This document shows positions 46,595 to 58,189 of a stretch of 64,000 nt of DNA, piece after piece (position 1 is the first letter of the stretch; each line of letters begins with the position of its first letter). The stretch lies in the NCBI GenBank assembly GCA_946807835.1, contig OX327684.1:14470501-14534500 (forward strand). Reading direction: 5' to 3'. The translations under genes were made by a program, and so were the position numbers. The notes beneath the pieces were generated by a model. The model had not been told where the DNA came from and did no database searches. It saw only the letters and a list, made by a program, of their open reading frames with translations. Origin of the DNA: Ailanthus altissimus. Its lineage: Eukaryota; Streptophyta; Magnoliopsida; Sapindales; Simaroubaceae.

Positions 46595-46599
46595 TTAAT

Positions 46600-47989
46600 T
46601 TGATATTTAAAAAAAATAATGCAATACTTGTTAAATGATATTTAAAATTAAAATGTTTAATAATTATTAAATGATAATTATTTGACAAATTATTTAAGAT
46701 AAAAAAGATTAAAATATATAATAATTACTTGACATATCATTTAAAATAAAAAAATTAAAATATTATTTAAAAAGTGTAACATTATTATTTAATAAATTCA
46801 AAAAATGTATCTTCTAAAAAATCATTAAAAAGATCACAATTCGTAAAAACGGCAAATCATTAAAAATATCCGATTAGTAAACAAAATAATTAAGAAAAAA
46901 ACTAAATTTTTGAAAAGTAACCAAGTTACTAAGAATATAAAATTAGTGCATTAAAAAAAGTATATAAAATAGTAAAAAAAAAACTAAAATAGTTACAAAA
47001 AAATTAGCACTTTATGTTTTTAAAAAATAACTATAACAGAGAGAAAAAAAAGAAAAAGACATTTGAACTAAGATTTCAAGAAAATAAAATTAATAATTTC
47101 AAAAAAGAGAAATATATCCTCATTCACCAATAGTTGTTAATTTGTATGAAAAATACCTACTATGTTTAAATTAATTATTTATCTTTATAAATGTCACATG
47201 TCATATTTTTATCCACATACTTTATTTTCTAATTATTAAATTAAAAATATATTAACAACAAAACTTGTTCTAGCTAGTCAATGGTTGGCACTTATTATTC
47301 CATTCATCAAAGACACCTCAATACTCTATTTTTACCATCTACGTATTTATTATAGAAGTTGCAAAAGAGAGAAATATATGGAGAAAACCACAACGCCTCC
47401 TTAAAACAACGGTAAGTTACGGTGCCCCGCCACTTAAATTTGACAGATAGCAGTCTAACAATTAAGGATATCATGGCGGTGCACTATAACTCGTTGCTAG
47501 CCAACGATAGACTTGATTAGTCAATCGTCATCCTTGATTGAGAATACTGATGAGGGTTAGCCATGATTTAATTTTTGTTTTTAATTGAGTTATATTTAAA
47601 TTTTTAATTAAAAATTATTTAATTTATAGATAAATTGACTATTTCACTTTTTTGACAATTTAAATTAATAAAAACTATATGGGTATATTTATCTTTTTAT
47701 TTTTTAAAACTACTAAGAACTTTGTACTATTTTCTCCGAATCTTAAGAAGTTTAATATCCTTTCTACCTATAAAAAAGATAGAAAAAGTATTTAAATTTC
47801 TAAAGTTTCAAAAAATAAATATGTAAATCTCAATAATTTTAAAAATTATATTTATACTCCTGTTAATTAATAAATTTATTAATTTTAATAGTAAAAATGA
47901 TAAAATTTACCTGTTTTAACTAAAATTTAAATAAAATTAATTAAATGCTAAAAAGAGAACTTAGAATCTTTATCATAGTTGAAGATTAC
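46600..47989. other. AT-rich intergenic DNA, no gene seen
   Basis: Mostly A/T tracts (atttaaaattaaaa style). One somewhat GC-richer patch at 47390-47560 has no open frame or match I recognise. Confidence 0.5.
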
Positions 47990-48645
47990 ACACTTTAACT
48001 GAACTATTCTAACTTTATGATTATGTATGAATCAATGAATTTGATTAATTATTATCATTAAGATCACGTGTTAATAATTTTTAAAACGTCATTAATAAAG
48101 TTTAAATCTTAGTCACTCATATTTAGTCAGATTATTCACCATTAAGTTATAATAAATTTAGTGATATAATATCAAAATATTAAATAACAAATCCTAGCCA
48201 CCACCCCTCGTTGACGATCACTGTCACTGGCCATTGCCTCCCAGTTATCACCCTTCTCCATTGGACGGTGACCAACGATGGTGGCAGGCAAAGACCGACA
48301 ATGGCAGATAATGGTTGGCAATGACGTGCAGATAGTGGTTGGCAGTAAAGTGCAGACAGTGGCTAGTGATGGCAGATGGTGACTGACAATGACCAACAAT
48401 GGCGAACAGTGTTAAGATCTTGTAATTTCAACTTTTTATATTTTTCATTTTAATATTAAGTCACAAATTTTATTGTAGCTCAGTGATAAATACTCTTGTC
48501 ATATAAGTGACTAAAATTCAAACTCTATTATTAATGTTTTTAAAATTAATTTAAATTATTTTAAAGTTATTAACACACAATCTTGAGAATAATACGAATA
48601 AAATTTACAAATTCATAAGTAAACATAAAAGTTGAAATAGCTTCA
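47990..48645. repeat. Long inverted-repeat (foldback) element with GC-richer core
   Basis: Arms of about 200 bp, 47990-48185 and 48425-48645, are reverse complements with moderate divergence. For example aagtttaaatcttagtcact on the left corresponds to gtgactaaaattcaaactc on the right, and cacgtgttaataattttta corresponds to ttaaagttattaacacaca. The core (48190-48420) is degenerate tggc/gacaatggcag-type repeats. No transposase. The right arm contains a tRNA-like tagctcagtgataaa string. Confidence 0.6.
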
Positions 48646-48786
48646 TTTTAAAATCATTAACACGAATATGTTAATATAATTTAAGAAAAATGTCATTTTA
48701 ACCCTTAGTTTTATAAATATATACTAATTTGGTCCTTACTTTTTCAATAAATACCACGTTAGTCCCTGCTATTAGAAAATTTTTAA

Positions 48787-50238
48787 TTTTTTTTTTGAAA
48801 TTGGTATCATATCATTGCATATCATCAAGACATTACAATAAAGACCTTTAATGCATAAGATCAAAGGATTACAGGATAAGAATAGCATACATTTTAAGAC
48901 CACCTAAGAACTCTTCCATAGAAGAGTACAAACCATACCCACATTGGTGTGAATAACCTAGCACTGACCTTTTTGAAGAAAGTGAGAAATTGACCTGCCG
49001 AAGAAAGGGAGAAACAGATCTCGCAAGCGAAAAATACTGACCTTTTCAAAGAAAAAGAGAAGCAATTCTCACAAACGAGAGAAATATAGATCCCTGAAAA
49101 GGGAGAAATTATTAAAATAATTTGTTCAAAAGCAACAAACTAGACTCAACCACAAACACCCCAATATAAGATAAAATCGACAATGAAAACCAAGAAAACG
49201 GTACAATTTTTCGGTGGTACCACAGTGAACAAACGGACGGAGAAGAACCGTCGGAGAAAGACTAAAAGCACTGCCCAGCGAGGCCGCGACTGGCCAAGAG
49301 GCCATAACATGTTGGCAGGAACAGAGAAGACCCAGGAGGGTGTCATTGCCGGCGGTGGGGGTTGAGAGTGCACAAGGGAAATGAAAGGGACAGTAACCGG
49401 CAGATTTCGGCAGAGGTCCGGTGAAAATTGACCAGAAAACAACCAAGGGAGCAAAAGGCCGAAGAAGGCGCGGCTGGTGTCGGCCAAGACCAGAGAGACG
49501 CCGTACAGGTCACCGGGACAAGAAACGACCGGCGAGGAACTGTCAGCAACAGCCACCCCGCGAGAGACCCCACAGGAAGCGGAGAAAGCTGAAGGAGGGG
49601 CGGTGCATGAGGTTTGGTGGCATAAACTGATCGGGAACCAAATGCCCGAGCACCATCCGAATGCCAGAACGCCAGCAGAGGTGCCCTAAAGATCGGAGAT
49701 CCCATGGGCCAACGGAGAAGGCAGTGGAGTTCGGCGAAGACACGTCATTGAAGCAGAGTCGGTAAAAGGCATAGCCTGTCACCGGAGCCAGAACGAGCCC
49801 ACCCGAGAGATGAGGAGCATCAGAGTACCATCCGAACGCGCCGCAAATATGGCTTGAAGATTGGCAGTAGTGTTCGGCCGGTAGCAGGCACGCTGGTGAA
49901 AACTGAGTCAAAAAGCACACTGGTTGTTGTAGACTCGACTGGATCCGTAGAGCCTCCAATGGTTGACACAGCACGGTGGCAAGCAGCCAAAACAGTTGAG
50001 ACATGGCCATGCAGCAGGGCACTATGGCATTTAAGCGTCGACCGATCATCGGAACCCGCTGGAGTCACGAACTAAAAATGGAGAGGTGGCAAAAAAATGG
50101 TAGAAAAATAGAAGGATGAAAGCTAGTGCAGGAAACTACAGCTAGAGTGGTTGTGTCCACCGGAGAGGGGGCCTATCTATTGAAAGGGCGGCGGCTGTGG
50201 CCTAGGAGAGTTGGGAGAGTTTTTGGTGCTAGGGTTTT
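48787..50238 (-). mobile_element. Short LINE-like retroelement, about 1.45 kb
   Basis: On the minus strand it begins near 50238 with a GC-rich leader (aaaaccctagcaccaaaaac), continues GC-rich to about 49180, and ends in a 3' untranslated region with tatgctattcttatcctgta and gtaatgtcttgatgatatgc, then tttc and an A tail (T run at 48787-48796). Flanks look alike: ctattagaaaatt (48769-48781) and ctatagaaaaatt (50239-50251), a plausible target duplication. Open frames of 80-168 codons exist on both strands of the GC-rich part, but none shows endonuclease or reverse transcriptase motifs, so it would be non-autonomous or internally deleted. No RT domain is the main weakness of this call. Confidence 0.5.
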
Positions 50239-50251
50239 CTATAGAAAAATT

Positions 50252-50727
50252 CTGTTAAGTAGTTGATTTTGTAGCTTTTATTGTAATGCCTTTTATGTGA
50301 CAAATGATAGGTGTTTGTCGCTATGTGAACGGTAAGCATTTAATTTAATAATGAAATAAACAAATATAGTTATTAATATTAAATTAATATTATAAGTTTA
50401 CATTAAAAATATAAAATATTAAATTTAAATTTTCATTTTCCCACCCAGCTCACAATTTTTTTTTTCAATTTTTTTTTATTTTTTCTTTTTTTATCCCCTC
50501 CTACCAAAAATATTTTTTTTAATTTAATAATTAAATAAATAAATTTTAATTTACTTTAGATATTTTACTATTGAATCATAAATTTTTTTTAGAACTGGAG
50601 ATCAACAATTATGATTCAATAATAAAATATCTCAAGCAACATAAATAATGTAGAGATTAAGAAATCAAAACCAAAAAGATGAAATTAATACATCAGGCCT
50701 TATTGAAACAACAATCATCGATCTCTA
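50252..50727. other. AT-rich spacer, no gene seen
   Basis: Contains long T tracts (50457-50520) and two short inverted phrases (tgaatcataaat / attatgattcaataa near 50573 and 50608). Nothing else recognised. Confidence 0.5.
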
Positions 50728-51172
50728 GTTCTCACAAACTTTGGCCATAGTTTTAAACTCCACTGCTGGTTCTTATCGGCAAATATCTTCCATATTTCTC
50801 ATGCTTTCTCCTTGCAAATTCGCCCTTCATCTTCTCTTATCACAAGCTTCAGCGTCTGAGCCACCATATCTCAAGTAAATGACCCATTTGTTTCATCTCT
50901 AGATATTTTTTTCCCAACCATTTTCTTTTAAAAAATTATAGCATTCAAGCCTTGGTCTACTTGAAAAGGCAGCATAATAATAAGTACGTCCCCAAAATGG
51001 AGTCCTATAATTGAACTCCCATCACAATGAGTCAAAAATCCGCCGACTGAATCATGAGTCAATACCCTGAGTTGAGGTGCCCAACTCGTCCAAACAATGC
51101 CACGTCCCGTGTTTCGTTCCTCAAACTCGTCTGGTAACTCTAAGTATTGCATATTCCTTAAAACACAAATTA
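50728..51172 (-). pseudogene. UDP-glycosyltransferase (UGT) 3' exon fragment
   Basis: The minus strand reads [20 protein letters not shown] and [20 protein letters not shown], then [26 protein letters not shown], the C-terminal sugar-nucleotide-binding PSPG box of plant family 1 UGTs, most like UGT91/79-type. After a stop it continues in frame as RDETNGSFT, another stop, and LKLVIREDEGRICKEKA. The usual Trp after HCG and the conserved Glu of the box (W-N-S-x-x-E) are lost (HCDGSS..GL). There is no upstream acceptor-binding domain within reach. Such enzymes glycosylate small molecules in the cytosol; this is a dead relic. Confidence 0.82.
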
Positions 51173-51299
51173 TAATGTAAACAAATATTTTTGTAGAAAG
51201 AAAGGAGAAGCAATTAAAATTAACCTAGTCCATATGGGTTCTCTCGGCGCTGCTGTCATTCTTGTACACCAAGACACAGCTGATCCGATCTAAGAAGAT

Positions 51300-51480
51300 G
51301 ATACTGGCCTGCTGGATTATTTGACATTTGGGGGATATATTTCAATAGCATAGGTGGGATACATTGTGTGGTTTTAAGGGTTAATTTATAATTTTTTTAA
51401 AAATTATAAATTTATATAAAATTAGTCATTAAAGGGTTGAATATAATTTTTTATTAATACACAGTAATATCATTTGTGTT
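51300..51480. other. AT-rich spacer before copia LTR
   Basis: No feature recognised. The exact left end of the copia 5' LTR that follows is not determined and may lie within this stretch. Confidence 0.4.
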
Positions 51481-52030
51481 TAGCTAATTTTGGTCGAAAA
51501 ATATTTTGAAAAGATAGAAATCAAAAATAGAGTCGAGAGGAAGAAAAAAAAAGGAAATTTAGGATTTTAATATTCTCTTTGATGATTGAATATTAATTTG
51601 AGCTTCGATTTTGTTCAAATTTTGAAGCCCAACATCTTCTTCTACAATTCTATTAATTTAATTTTTAATTTAGTCTATAGTAGAATTTAGCAAATGTCTA
51701 CTTAAGGAGAATTTATTAGATTTATTATTGTTGAGCCAAGATTAATGTTATTGATGTTGTGGTGAGCCTATAGTGTGATTCTAGGGATGATATTGCTATA
51801 ATCTCATTATTATTACATAGTGAAAGTGTTGATATCGGGCTACGGTCCCGTGGTTTTTTCTGAATTAAGTTTTTCACGTAAAAATTTAGTGTCAATTGTG
51901 CCTGATTGTGATTTATAATTTGTGGTAATATTATTTACTATTTGTGGTGATACACTGCCCATTTTAATAATACAAAGTGAGAGAAAGAATTATTTTTGCT
52001 GCATAATATTTTGTTGATCTTTTTCAACAA

Positions 52031-52044
52031 ATTGGTATCAGAGC
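52031..52044 (+). other. Primer-binding site of plus-strand copia
   Basis: Reads attggtatcagagc, two bases after the LTR end; it contains the perfect tggtatcagagc complement of initiator-Met tRNA used by many plant copia elements. Confidence 0.85.
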
Positions 52045-52047
52045 TAG

Positions 52048-53485
52048 TGATGCGATATTTTTATATTATAAAATTAAGTGCAAGTATACACTATCGTGTG
52101 CAAGTAATAAAAGAACTAAATAGTCGGATGTCGAACCCACAAGGATAATTTCTTCTTTACAACCAATTACTAAAATGATATCTTCCTAATAATTATTCAG
52201 ATAAATAAAAATATAAGAATGAATGTATAAAATATAAAGACAAAAACACAATGTAAAGAGATTTAAGTGATAGCAATATAGAGAAAACCTAGGATTAATA
52301 CTATCCCTCAATATGCTTTCTAATGATTAATCTTCTAATATTTAACTCCTTTAGTTTTTGTTATTGATCAAGACACTAATGTATTCACAAGCCTCTTCCA
52401 AGGTCATGCAAGTATACATTAATTTATCAAATACCTATATTCCTATGGTACTTGTAATAAATTAAGATTCATTAAGATTAGGTCTTATTGATCATACATG
52501 CCAATTAGGTATATTCCTATCCTAAATTGAAACTTGCATATGCAACATTGAATGTTACTCTACAATCATGCATCAAATTATCTAGGTCTAAATATTATGA
52601 TTCCTCTTCCAAGTTTATCAATAATATTACTAACTCATCACCATATATTGGCCAGATATATTGAAGCATTAAGATCAAGTAATTTAAATAATAAAGGACT
52701 AAGTTTATTAAATATTAAAAAGATATGGTAATTAAGCACACATATTGACTTCAAGTATTAACCCTAGAAAATAAAATTAGCTCATGGCTACAAGAGAACA
52801 GCAGTAAAAATAATAATAAACCATGATACAATCAATAACAAACCGATATAAACGTCGAATTGCTCTTAATTGCGCTGCCTAGGAACTCTTGATGCCGAAG
52901 AACTCCTTGAATCTCTCTCCAAAGTTGCTTCAATTAAACTCCTATTGCGCTCTAAGACTCGTGCTCTGTATTTTTTATGTTCTTGAATTGCTCTAGGTTG
53001 CTCTTAGCTTCTTGGGAACGAGTGGCTTTTTATAGAGATTGATATGAGTTTGAAAATCTCAATTCTCGTCGGATTAGGACTCGCGCTACCACTAGGGCGC
53101 TATGCTTCTGTCGCTGGGGCGACACGTGAAAAAGGCTTCACCGCTGGGGCGGTGGGTTAATGGCGCTGGGGCGCTGGAATATCACTGGCGCGGTAAAGGT
53201 CTGGCGCTGGGGCGCCAAATGCGACTTCAACAAGTCATATTTCTTATTTCGATCACTATTCCAGAGCTGGGGCGGTACGTTTAGTGGCGCTGGGGCGGTG
53301 GACACATTATTTTGAAAACCTTGCATTTTAGTCCCTGTTTTCGCTCCTTTTGCATTCTTTCTTTAAATTTCGTTCAAGTCTCTATAAATAACAATAATGC
53401 ACATAAATAGCCATCTATTCTCATAAAATCATAAAATATCAATAATAAAAACATGAGAAAATATATGACAAATTTGCCCTTATCA
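52048..53485 (-). mobile_element. Solo Ty3/gypsy LTR, 1438 bp, with perfect TSD GCTAG
   Basis: The plus strand starts TGATGCGATATTT and ends GCCCTTATCA; GCTAG lies at 52043-52047 and 53486-53490. Read on the minus strand it begins TGATAAGGG and ends ATCGCATCA, like the LTR at 5013-6370. It holds six copies of cgctggggcg (one as agctggggcg) at 53112, 53142, 53164, 53205, 53265 and 53288. No coding sequence. Confidence 0.93.
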
Positions 53486-53559
53486 GCTAGCCAGATTGTG
53501 CAGTGTTTAATTTATATTGATTAAAATGGATGAAAATTTTGCATGCATGATTAAATTAA

Positions 53560-54330
53560 AGACATGAAATTATGATATATGAGATTCCAGAAAGGAGGAT
53601 TTACTTTTTGTAAAAGACCTACATGAATCCATTGAAGGGGATGCTATAAAACCCAAGAAAATGAGTGATAAAGAGTGGATCCAATTACATAGAAAATGCG
53701 TTGGCACCATTAGGCAATGGATAGATCAGAGTGTGTTTCACCATGTGGCAAAGAAAATCAAGGCTGATGTTATATGGAGAAAATTGGAGTCCATTTATGA
53801 GCATCCTATACCACAAAATAAAGTCAATTTAATGAAAAGACTTGTAAATTTAAAATATAAGGAAGGGCGCAGTATAGCATAGCACACTAGTGAGTTTTAA
53901 GGCCTAGTGAATCAGTTGACAACTATGAATATTTTATTAGATGATGAATTACAAGCATTATTATTGCTTAGTTCCTTACCAGATAGTTGGGAGATATTGG
54001 TGGTGTTAGTAAACAATTTAGCTCCAAATGAGAAGCTAACCATGAAAATGGTTAAGGATAGAATGCAAAATAAAGAAGCTAGAAGAAAGAATGCAAGTAT
54101 GAGTTCTTTTAAGACAGAAACACTTATTACAGAAAAGCATAAAAGGCGAGGAAGAATCCAAAGTAGAAGTTCTTGCATAACAATTACAGAGGAAGATCTA
54201 AGTCTCAACGGAAAAATGTCAAGTGTTACCATTGCAACAAAATTGGGTATATAAAGAGAGAGTGTAAAATATGAAAAAGGGAACAGGCTAAGGAAAGAGG
54301 TGAATCATAGAAAAATGAACAAGTAAGCAG
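53560..54330 (+). pseudogene. copia gag of the plus-strand element
   Basis: Frames 53661-53882 (TIRQWIDQSVFHHVAKKIKA, IWRKLESIYEHPIPQNKVNL) and 53907-54254 (LDDELQALLLLSSLPDSWEI, APNEKLTMKMVKDRM) are UBN2-type gag. A zinc knuckle KCYHCNKIGYIKRECK follows in another frame at about 54220-54275, with the His of the C-C-H-C set changed to Tyr. Internal stops at 53881 and 53900 break it. Confidence 0.88.
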
Positions 54331-54389
54331 TACAGCAGTTGCTGATGGGGATATAACTATTGTTTATAATGGGAACTCCATAAATCTCA

Positions 54390-55640
54390 CATGTTATACA
54401 AGTGATTGGGTAATTGATTTAGGTGCTTCATTTTATGTTACTTTAAATAGTGATTTCTTCACATCCTACACTAGTGGTGATTTTGGCTATGTTGAGATAA
54501 AAAATGATGGTGCATCCAAGATTATAAGCATATGAGATATTTACTTAGAGTTCAGTGTTGGTAGCAGATTACTACTCAAGGATGTCAGATATGCTTTAGA
54601 AATGCGTCCGAATTTGATCTCCACCGACAAGCTTGATGATAATGGTTATTACAACTATTTTGGTGAAGGTAAATGGAAGCTCACCAAAGATTCTTTAATT
54701 CTAGCCAAAGGAATGAAGGTAAATACTCTCTATGTTATAGAAGCTAAGCTCATAAAAGAAGATGTCAATGTAGCAGCAAAAGAATCTGACATTGAGTTTT
54801 GGCATAAAAGGCTTGGCCATATAAGTGAGAAAGAGTTTCAAATCTAATCAAGAAGAATTTTCTGCCTACCTTGACAAGTAAGTCTCTCAAACCTTATGAT
54901 CATTGTTTAGTAGGAAAGGCACATAGAGTAGCATTTCGTAATTTCTATCCATCTAGAAGAGCAAATTTACTTGATTTGATACACATTGATGTATATACTA
55001 TATAAACTAGAACACGTGACGGTGCACTTTACTTTGTAACTTTCATTTATGATTGTTCTAGAAAAGTGTGAGTTTTTGCTCTGAAATCTAAAGACTAGGT
55101 ACTTGATGTATTTAAAGATTTTCATGTTAAGGTTGAAAGAAAGACATGGAGACAGTTGAAATGTGTAATGGTGGACAATGGTGGTGAGTACAGATGACCA
55201 TTTGAGCAGTATTGTAGATCCTACGGTATCAAACTTGAGAAGATCGTGCTAAAAACTCCTCAGCAAAATGGTGTGGTAGAGAGAATGAACAGAACGATTC
55301 AAGAAAGAATCAGGTGTATACTCTATGATGCAAAGCTACCTAAATACTTTTGGGTGAAATAATGCGGACTGTAGTTAATTTAATTAACCTTTCTCCTTCA
55401 GCTCCTTTGGATGATGATGTACCTGAAAGAGTTTGGACTGGGAAAGATGTTCATATAAGTACTTAAGAGTGTTTGGTTGTAGGGAATTTTTTCATATTCC
55501 AAAAGATGAGAGGTCGAATCTTGACAATAAGGTTAAAGAGTGCATCTTTTTAGGTTATCCATATGAAGACTTTGGGTACAGATTATGGGTTCTAGTGAGT
55601 CAGAAAATCATCAGAAGTGGAGATGTTACATTTTTTTAAG
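54390..55640 (+). pseudogene. copia protease and integrase of the plus-strand element
   Basis: Protease remnant WVIDLGASFYVT near 54410 (family: DSGASFH), then MRPNLISTDKLDDNGYY (54602-54847) leading into the pre-integrase FWHKRLGHISEKE. Integrase pieces in several frames: GKAHRVAFRN, DLIHIDVY, LKCVMVDNGGEYR, then QQNGVVERMNRTI (55260-55290), and YKYLRVFGCREFFHIPKDER / CIFLGYPYEDFGYRLW (55433-55639). Stops separate the blocks. Confidence 0.85.
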
Positions 55641-55949
55641 ATCAGATAGTTGATAGGGTAGAAAAAGATGAGAAGCCTCAAGAATTTGATTAAATTCCTA
55701 TTCCTGACACTTCTAGATCAGTTCCTCCACATTTAGTTTATGATAATTATAAAGAAGACGCACAAAAAGATTTTGATGATAGAGTTGATGATGATGGTCC
55801 AACAAAATAGGTTGAACAAGCACCTTCAGAACCATATGATCCACCAGTTGAGCCTCAATTAAGAAGATCTATGAGAGAGAGCCACCACTCCTCCAGATAT
55901 CCACTACATAAGTATGTGATACTTACAGATGGGGGAGAACTTGAAAACC

Positions 55950-56308
55950 TCTAGGAATTTATATCTCACCAGTACAAAAATGAGTGGTTTAAAGTTATGT
56001 AAGAGAAGATAAAAACATTGTATGAGAACCACACTTATGAGATAGCAAAACTGCTTAAAGGTAAGGTAAGAGAGCTCTGAAGAACAAATGGATTTACAGG
56101 CTGAAGACTGAAAATAACTCATAAATAAGGTATAAGGCTAGGTTAGTTGTGAAAGGGTTTGGTCAGAAGAAATGAATTGATTTTGAAGAAATTTTTTTTT
56201 CTGTAGTGAAAATGTCTTCTATCCGAGTTGTCCTTGGTTTAGCAACAAGTTTAAACTTGGAGATTGAGTAGCTTGATGTAAAGACAGTTTTCCTTCATGG
56301 TGATTCTT
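55950..56308 (+). pseudogene. copia reverse transcriptase N-terminal fragment
   Basis: Broken frames read ARLVVKGFGQKK, IDFEEIFFSVVKMSSIRVVL and LEIEQLDVKTVFLHGD-like text (the Gln codon is now a stop), the N-terminal RT blocks of copia. The sequence changes abruptly to unrelated DNA after 56308. Confidence 0.8.
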
Positions 56309-58054
56309 AGGCAACCTATAACAGCCACCTTTTGTATATATTCATTCATTTGTTTATATTTTCTTATACTTTTATTTATAGCCCGCAACTTTGTGTCTCC
56401 CCCAAAAATCAAGGTTAAAGTCCATCCAAGTTACAAAGTTTGATCAATATTTTTTTGTCGGCTATAGGAGAGGAATAATTTGTTACTCTCCGGTTTCTTT
56501 TTGAATTTTCCCACATTTGGAATAATGAAAGCTTTACCCATTTTTATTTTGGAGTAGTCTAAATAGCACTCACATTTTATGACCGACCACAAAAACAATT
56601 TTTTGCATCTCATAGAACGAGCAACATCAAATTAAAATCAGGAGGTATTGATTTTATAATGGTATGTGTATATGTAGTAATATTTAGATGTGATAATTCT
56701 AGTGGTTAGATGGCAGGCAATGCCATACTCAATAATTATAATCAATTCAATAATTAGTTTATTATATAATAGTGTATATTTATTTTTAAAATTATGAACT
56801 CTCCATACATTTAAATAGTATTAGACTTCTAAAATTAAGATACAAAATTTATATTTTAATTAATTAATTAATAATAAATAACTTTTAATAATTGTTAATT
56901 TTTTAATCACCGTTATTATAATGATTATATAACGAGAATCAATAATTAACATATTAATATTATATTAATTTTAATGCAAAGTTTTTGAGTCTAGCACGCA
57001 CACATACACACACATATATATAAACTTTATTTTCATTCAATTGCTATAACCACTTTACTTTTCTAGCTTGTACTTTTTAATAGTGAAAGTAGATGCTATA
57101 CACTTTTACATTTAAACATAAAGCTCCATGGCCAATTTAAATACAGAGTGAATTTAATGTTATTCAAACAACGTACATTGAGTAAGCCCAATATTTCACA
57201 AAGAATATCTATCCCCCGACCCATAAGGATCTGCTCTAACACCACGGGCCTATCAAAGTTTGTGGCATGGGTGCACTTAGAACCTGCAATAATGGTTTAC
57301 AACTAAACTTTTTTTTTTTTTGAAATCTACAACTAAGATTGTTATATATATATATCTTGTTTTTTCTCCATATAGACCTAATTTAATTTGACTCAATCTT
57401 GATGTTAGAAAAAAGAAAAGGAAATTTTATATAACTTGTTTTTGCACCGTTTAAAAATTAGTACGTGAGTATAATTATGGAGACATATCTTAAAACAATT
57501 AGAAATGGTACAAAAACTCGCACTTAGACTCAGATTTGAAAACTTAAGTGCGGATTGCATATTATTTTTTTTCTCCAAACCTGAATTTTTTTGGACCCAA
57601 GTTAACCTGACCTAATATCTGGGTTAATGATTCAATTTTAGTGAAATTGAATCAGCGATTCAAATTTCCAAACAGTCTTTGTCTCATCTCTCTGTTTCTA
57701 TTGTCTGCTCTCAGTCCCACAGCACACTACACACCATAGTTATGTACTCTATCTATAAGTTATTTAATTTCTCAGATATTGCACGCTGCACATTCATTTG
57801 CTTGTTCATTCGCTGATTTGATGATTTTTGTTTAAATTTTATTACTTAACTTGTTAGTTATGTACTTTATCTATCGGGAACATTGAATCTTGTTGACCCG
57901 TAGACTTATTGCATATGGTTGTCTTCAAGTTTGAGAATGTGTGATTGGATTTGGGCATTTATTATTTCTGTATAAGGTTGTGTGTCAGAATCTTGTATTT
58001 ATTATTATTTTTTGGGTCAAAATCTAGGTAAAATTTCAGATTTCAAGCGTTTAG
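56309..58054. other. Intergenic DNA, no gene recognised
   Basis: AT-rich, with a (TA)n run near 57340 and a moderately GC-richer patch at 57120-57300 in which I recognise no exon. A 60-codon minus-strand frame at 56431-56613 has no motif. Confidence 0.5.
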
Positions 58055-58068
58055 ATTTGGCTCAAATT

Positions 58069-58189
58069 AGAGTAGAGGGTGCTAGTCTAATTGACAGTTC
58101 CTCTTATAATGCTCACTCAGATCAGAGGTTCAATTTCGCATGTTAACGGTTTGTAAGTGTATGTGTGTTGTAACACTAAAAAAAAAAAA
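58069..58189 (+). mobile_element. tRNA-derived SINE 3, 121 bp, with target duplication
   Basis: An A-box-like tagtctaattgacag is followed by the B-box-like ggttcaatttc (58127-58137) and a 13-nt A tail. It is flanked by atttggctcaaatt (58055-58068) and atttggctcacatt (58190-58203), a 14-bp duplication with one mismatch. Confidence 0.8.

Larger units (their letters stand above)
51485..56308 (+). mobile_element. Plus-strand Ty1/copia element, 3'-truncated, carrying a solo gypsy LTR
   Basis: The 5' LTR ends ...tttttcaaca at 52029, followed by the primer-binding site attggtatcagagc. A solo gypsy LTR (52048-53485) interrupts the sequence right after it. Then gag (53560-54330), protease (54390-54620), integrase (54780-55640) and the start of RT (55950-56308) follow on the plus strand. 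Copia text stops at 56308 after VFLHGDS; RT catalytic part, RNase H and 3' LTR are missing. Stops and frameshifts throughout. The left LTR edge is approximate. Confidence 0.82.

Noticed and set aside
48460..48540. tRNA-like string tagctcagtgataaa with a ttcaaactc box, considered as a tRNA gene or SINE
   Set aside because: No cloverleaf can be drawn by eye, no A tail or flanking duplication. It is part of an inverted-repeat arm and is repeated, diverged, in the other arm.
49126..50075. Many overlapping GC-rich open frames on both strands (up to 168 codons)
   Set aside because: Overlap in all frames is expected from locally high GC. No conserved domain is visible, and the region fits the leader of a LINE-like element.
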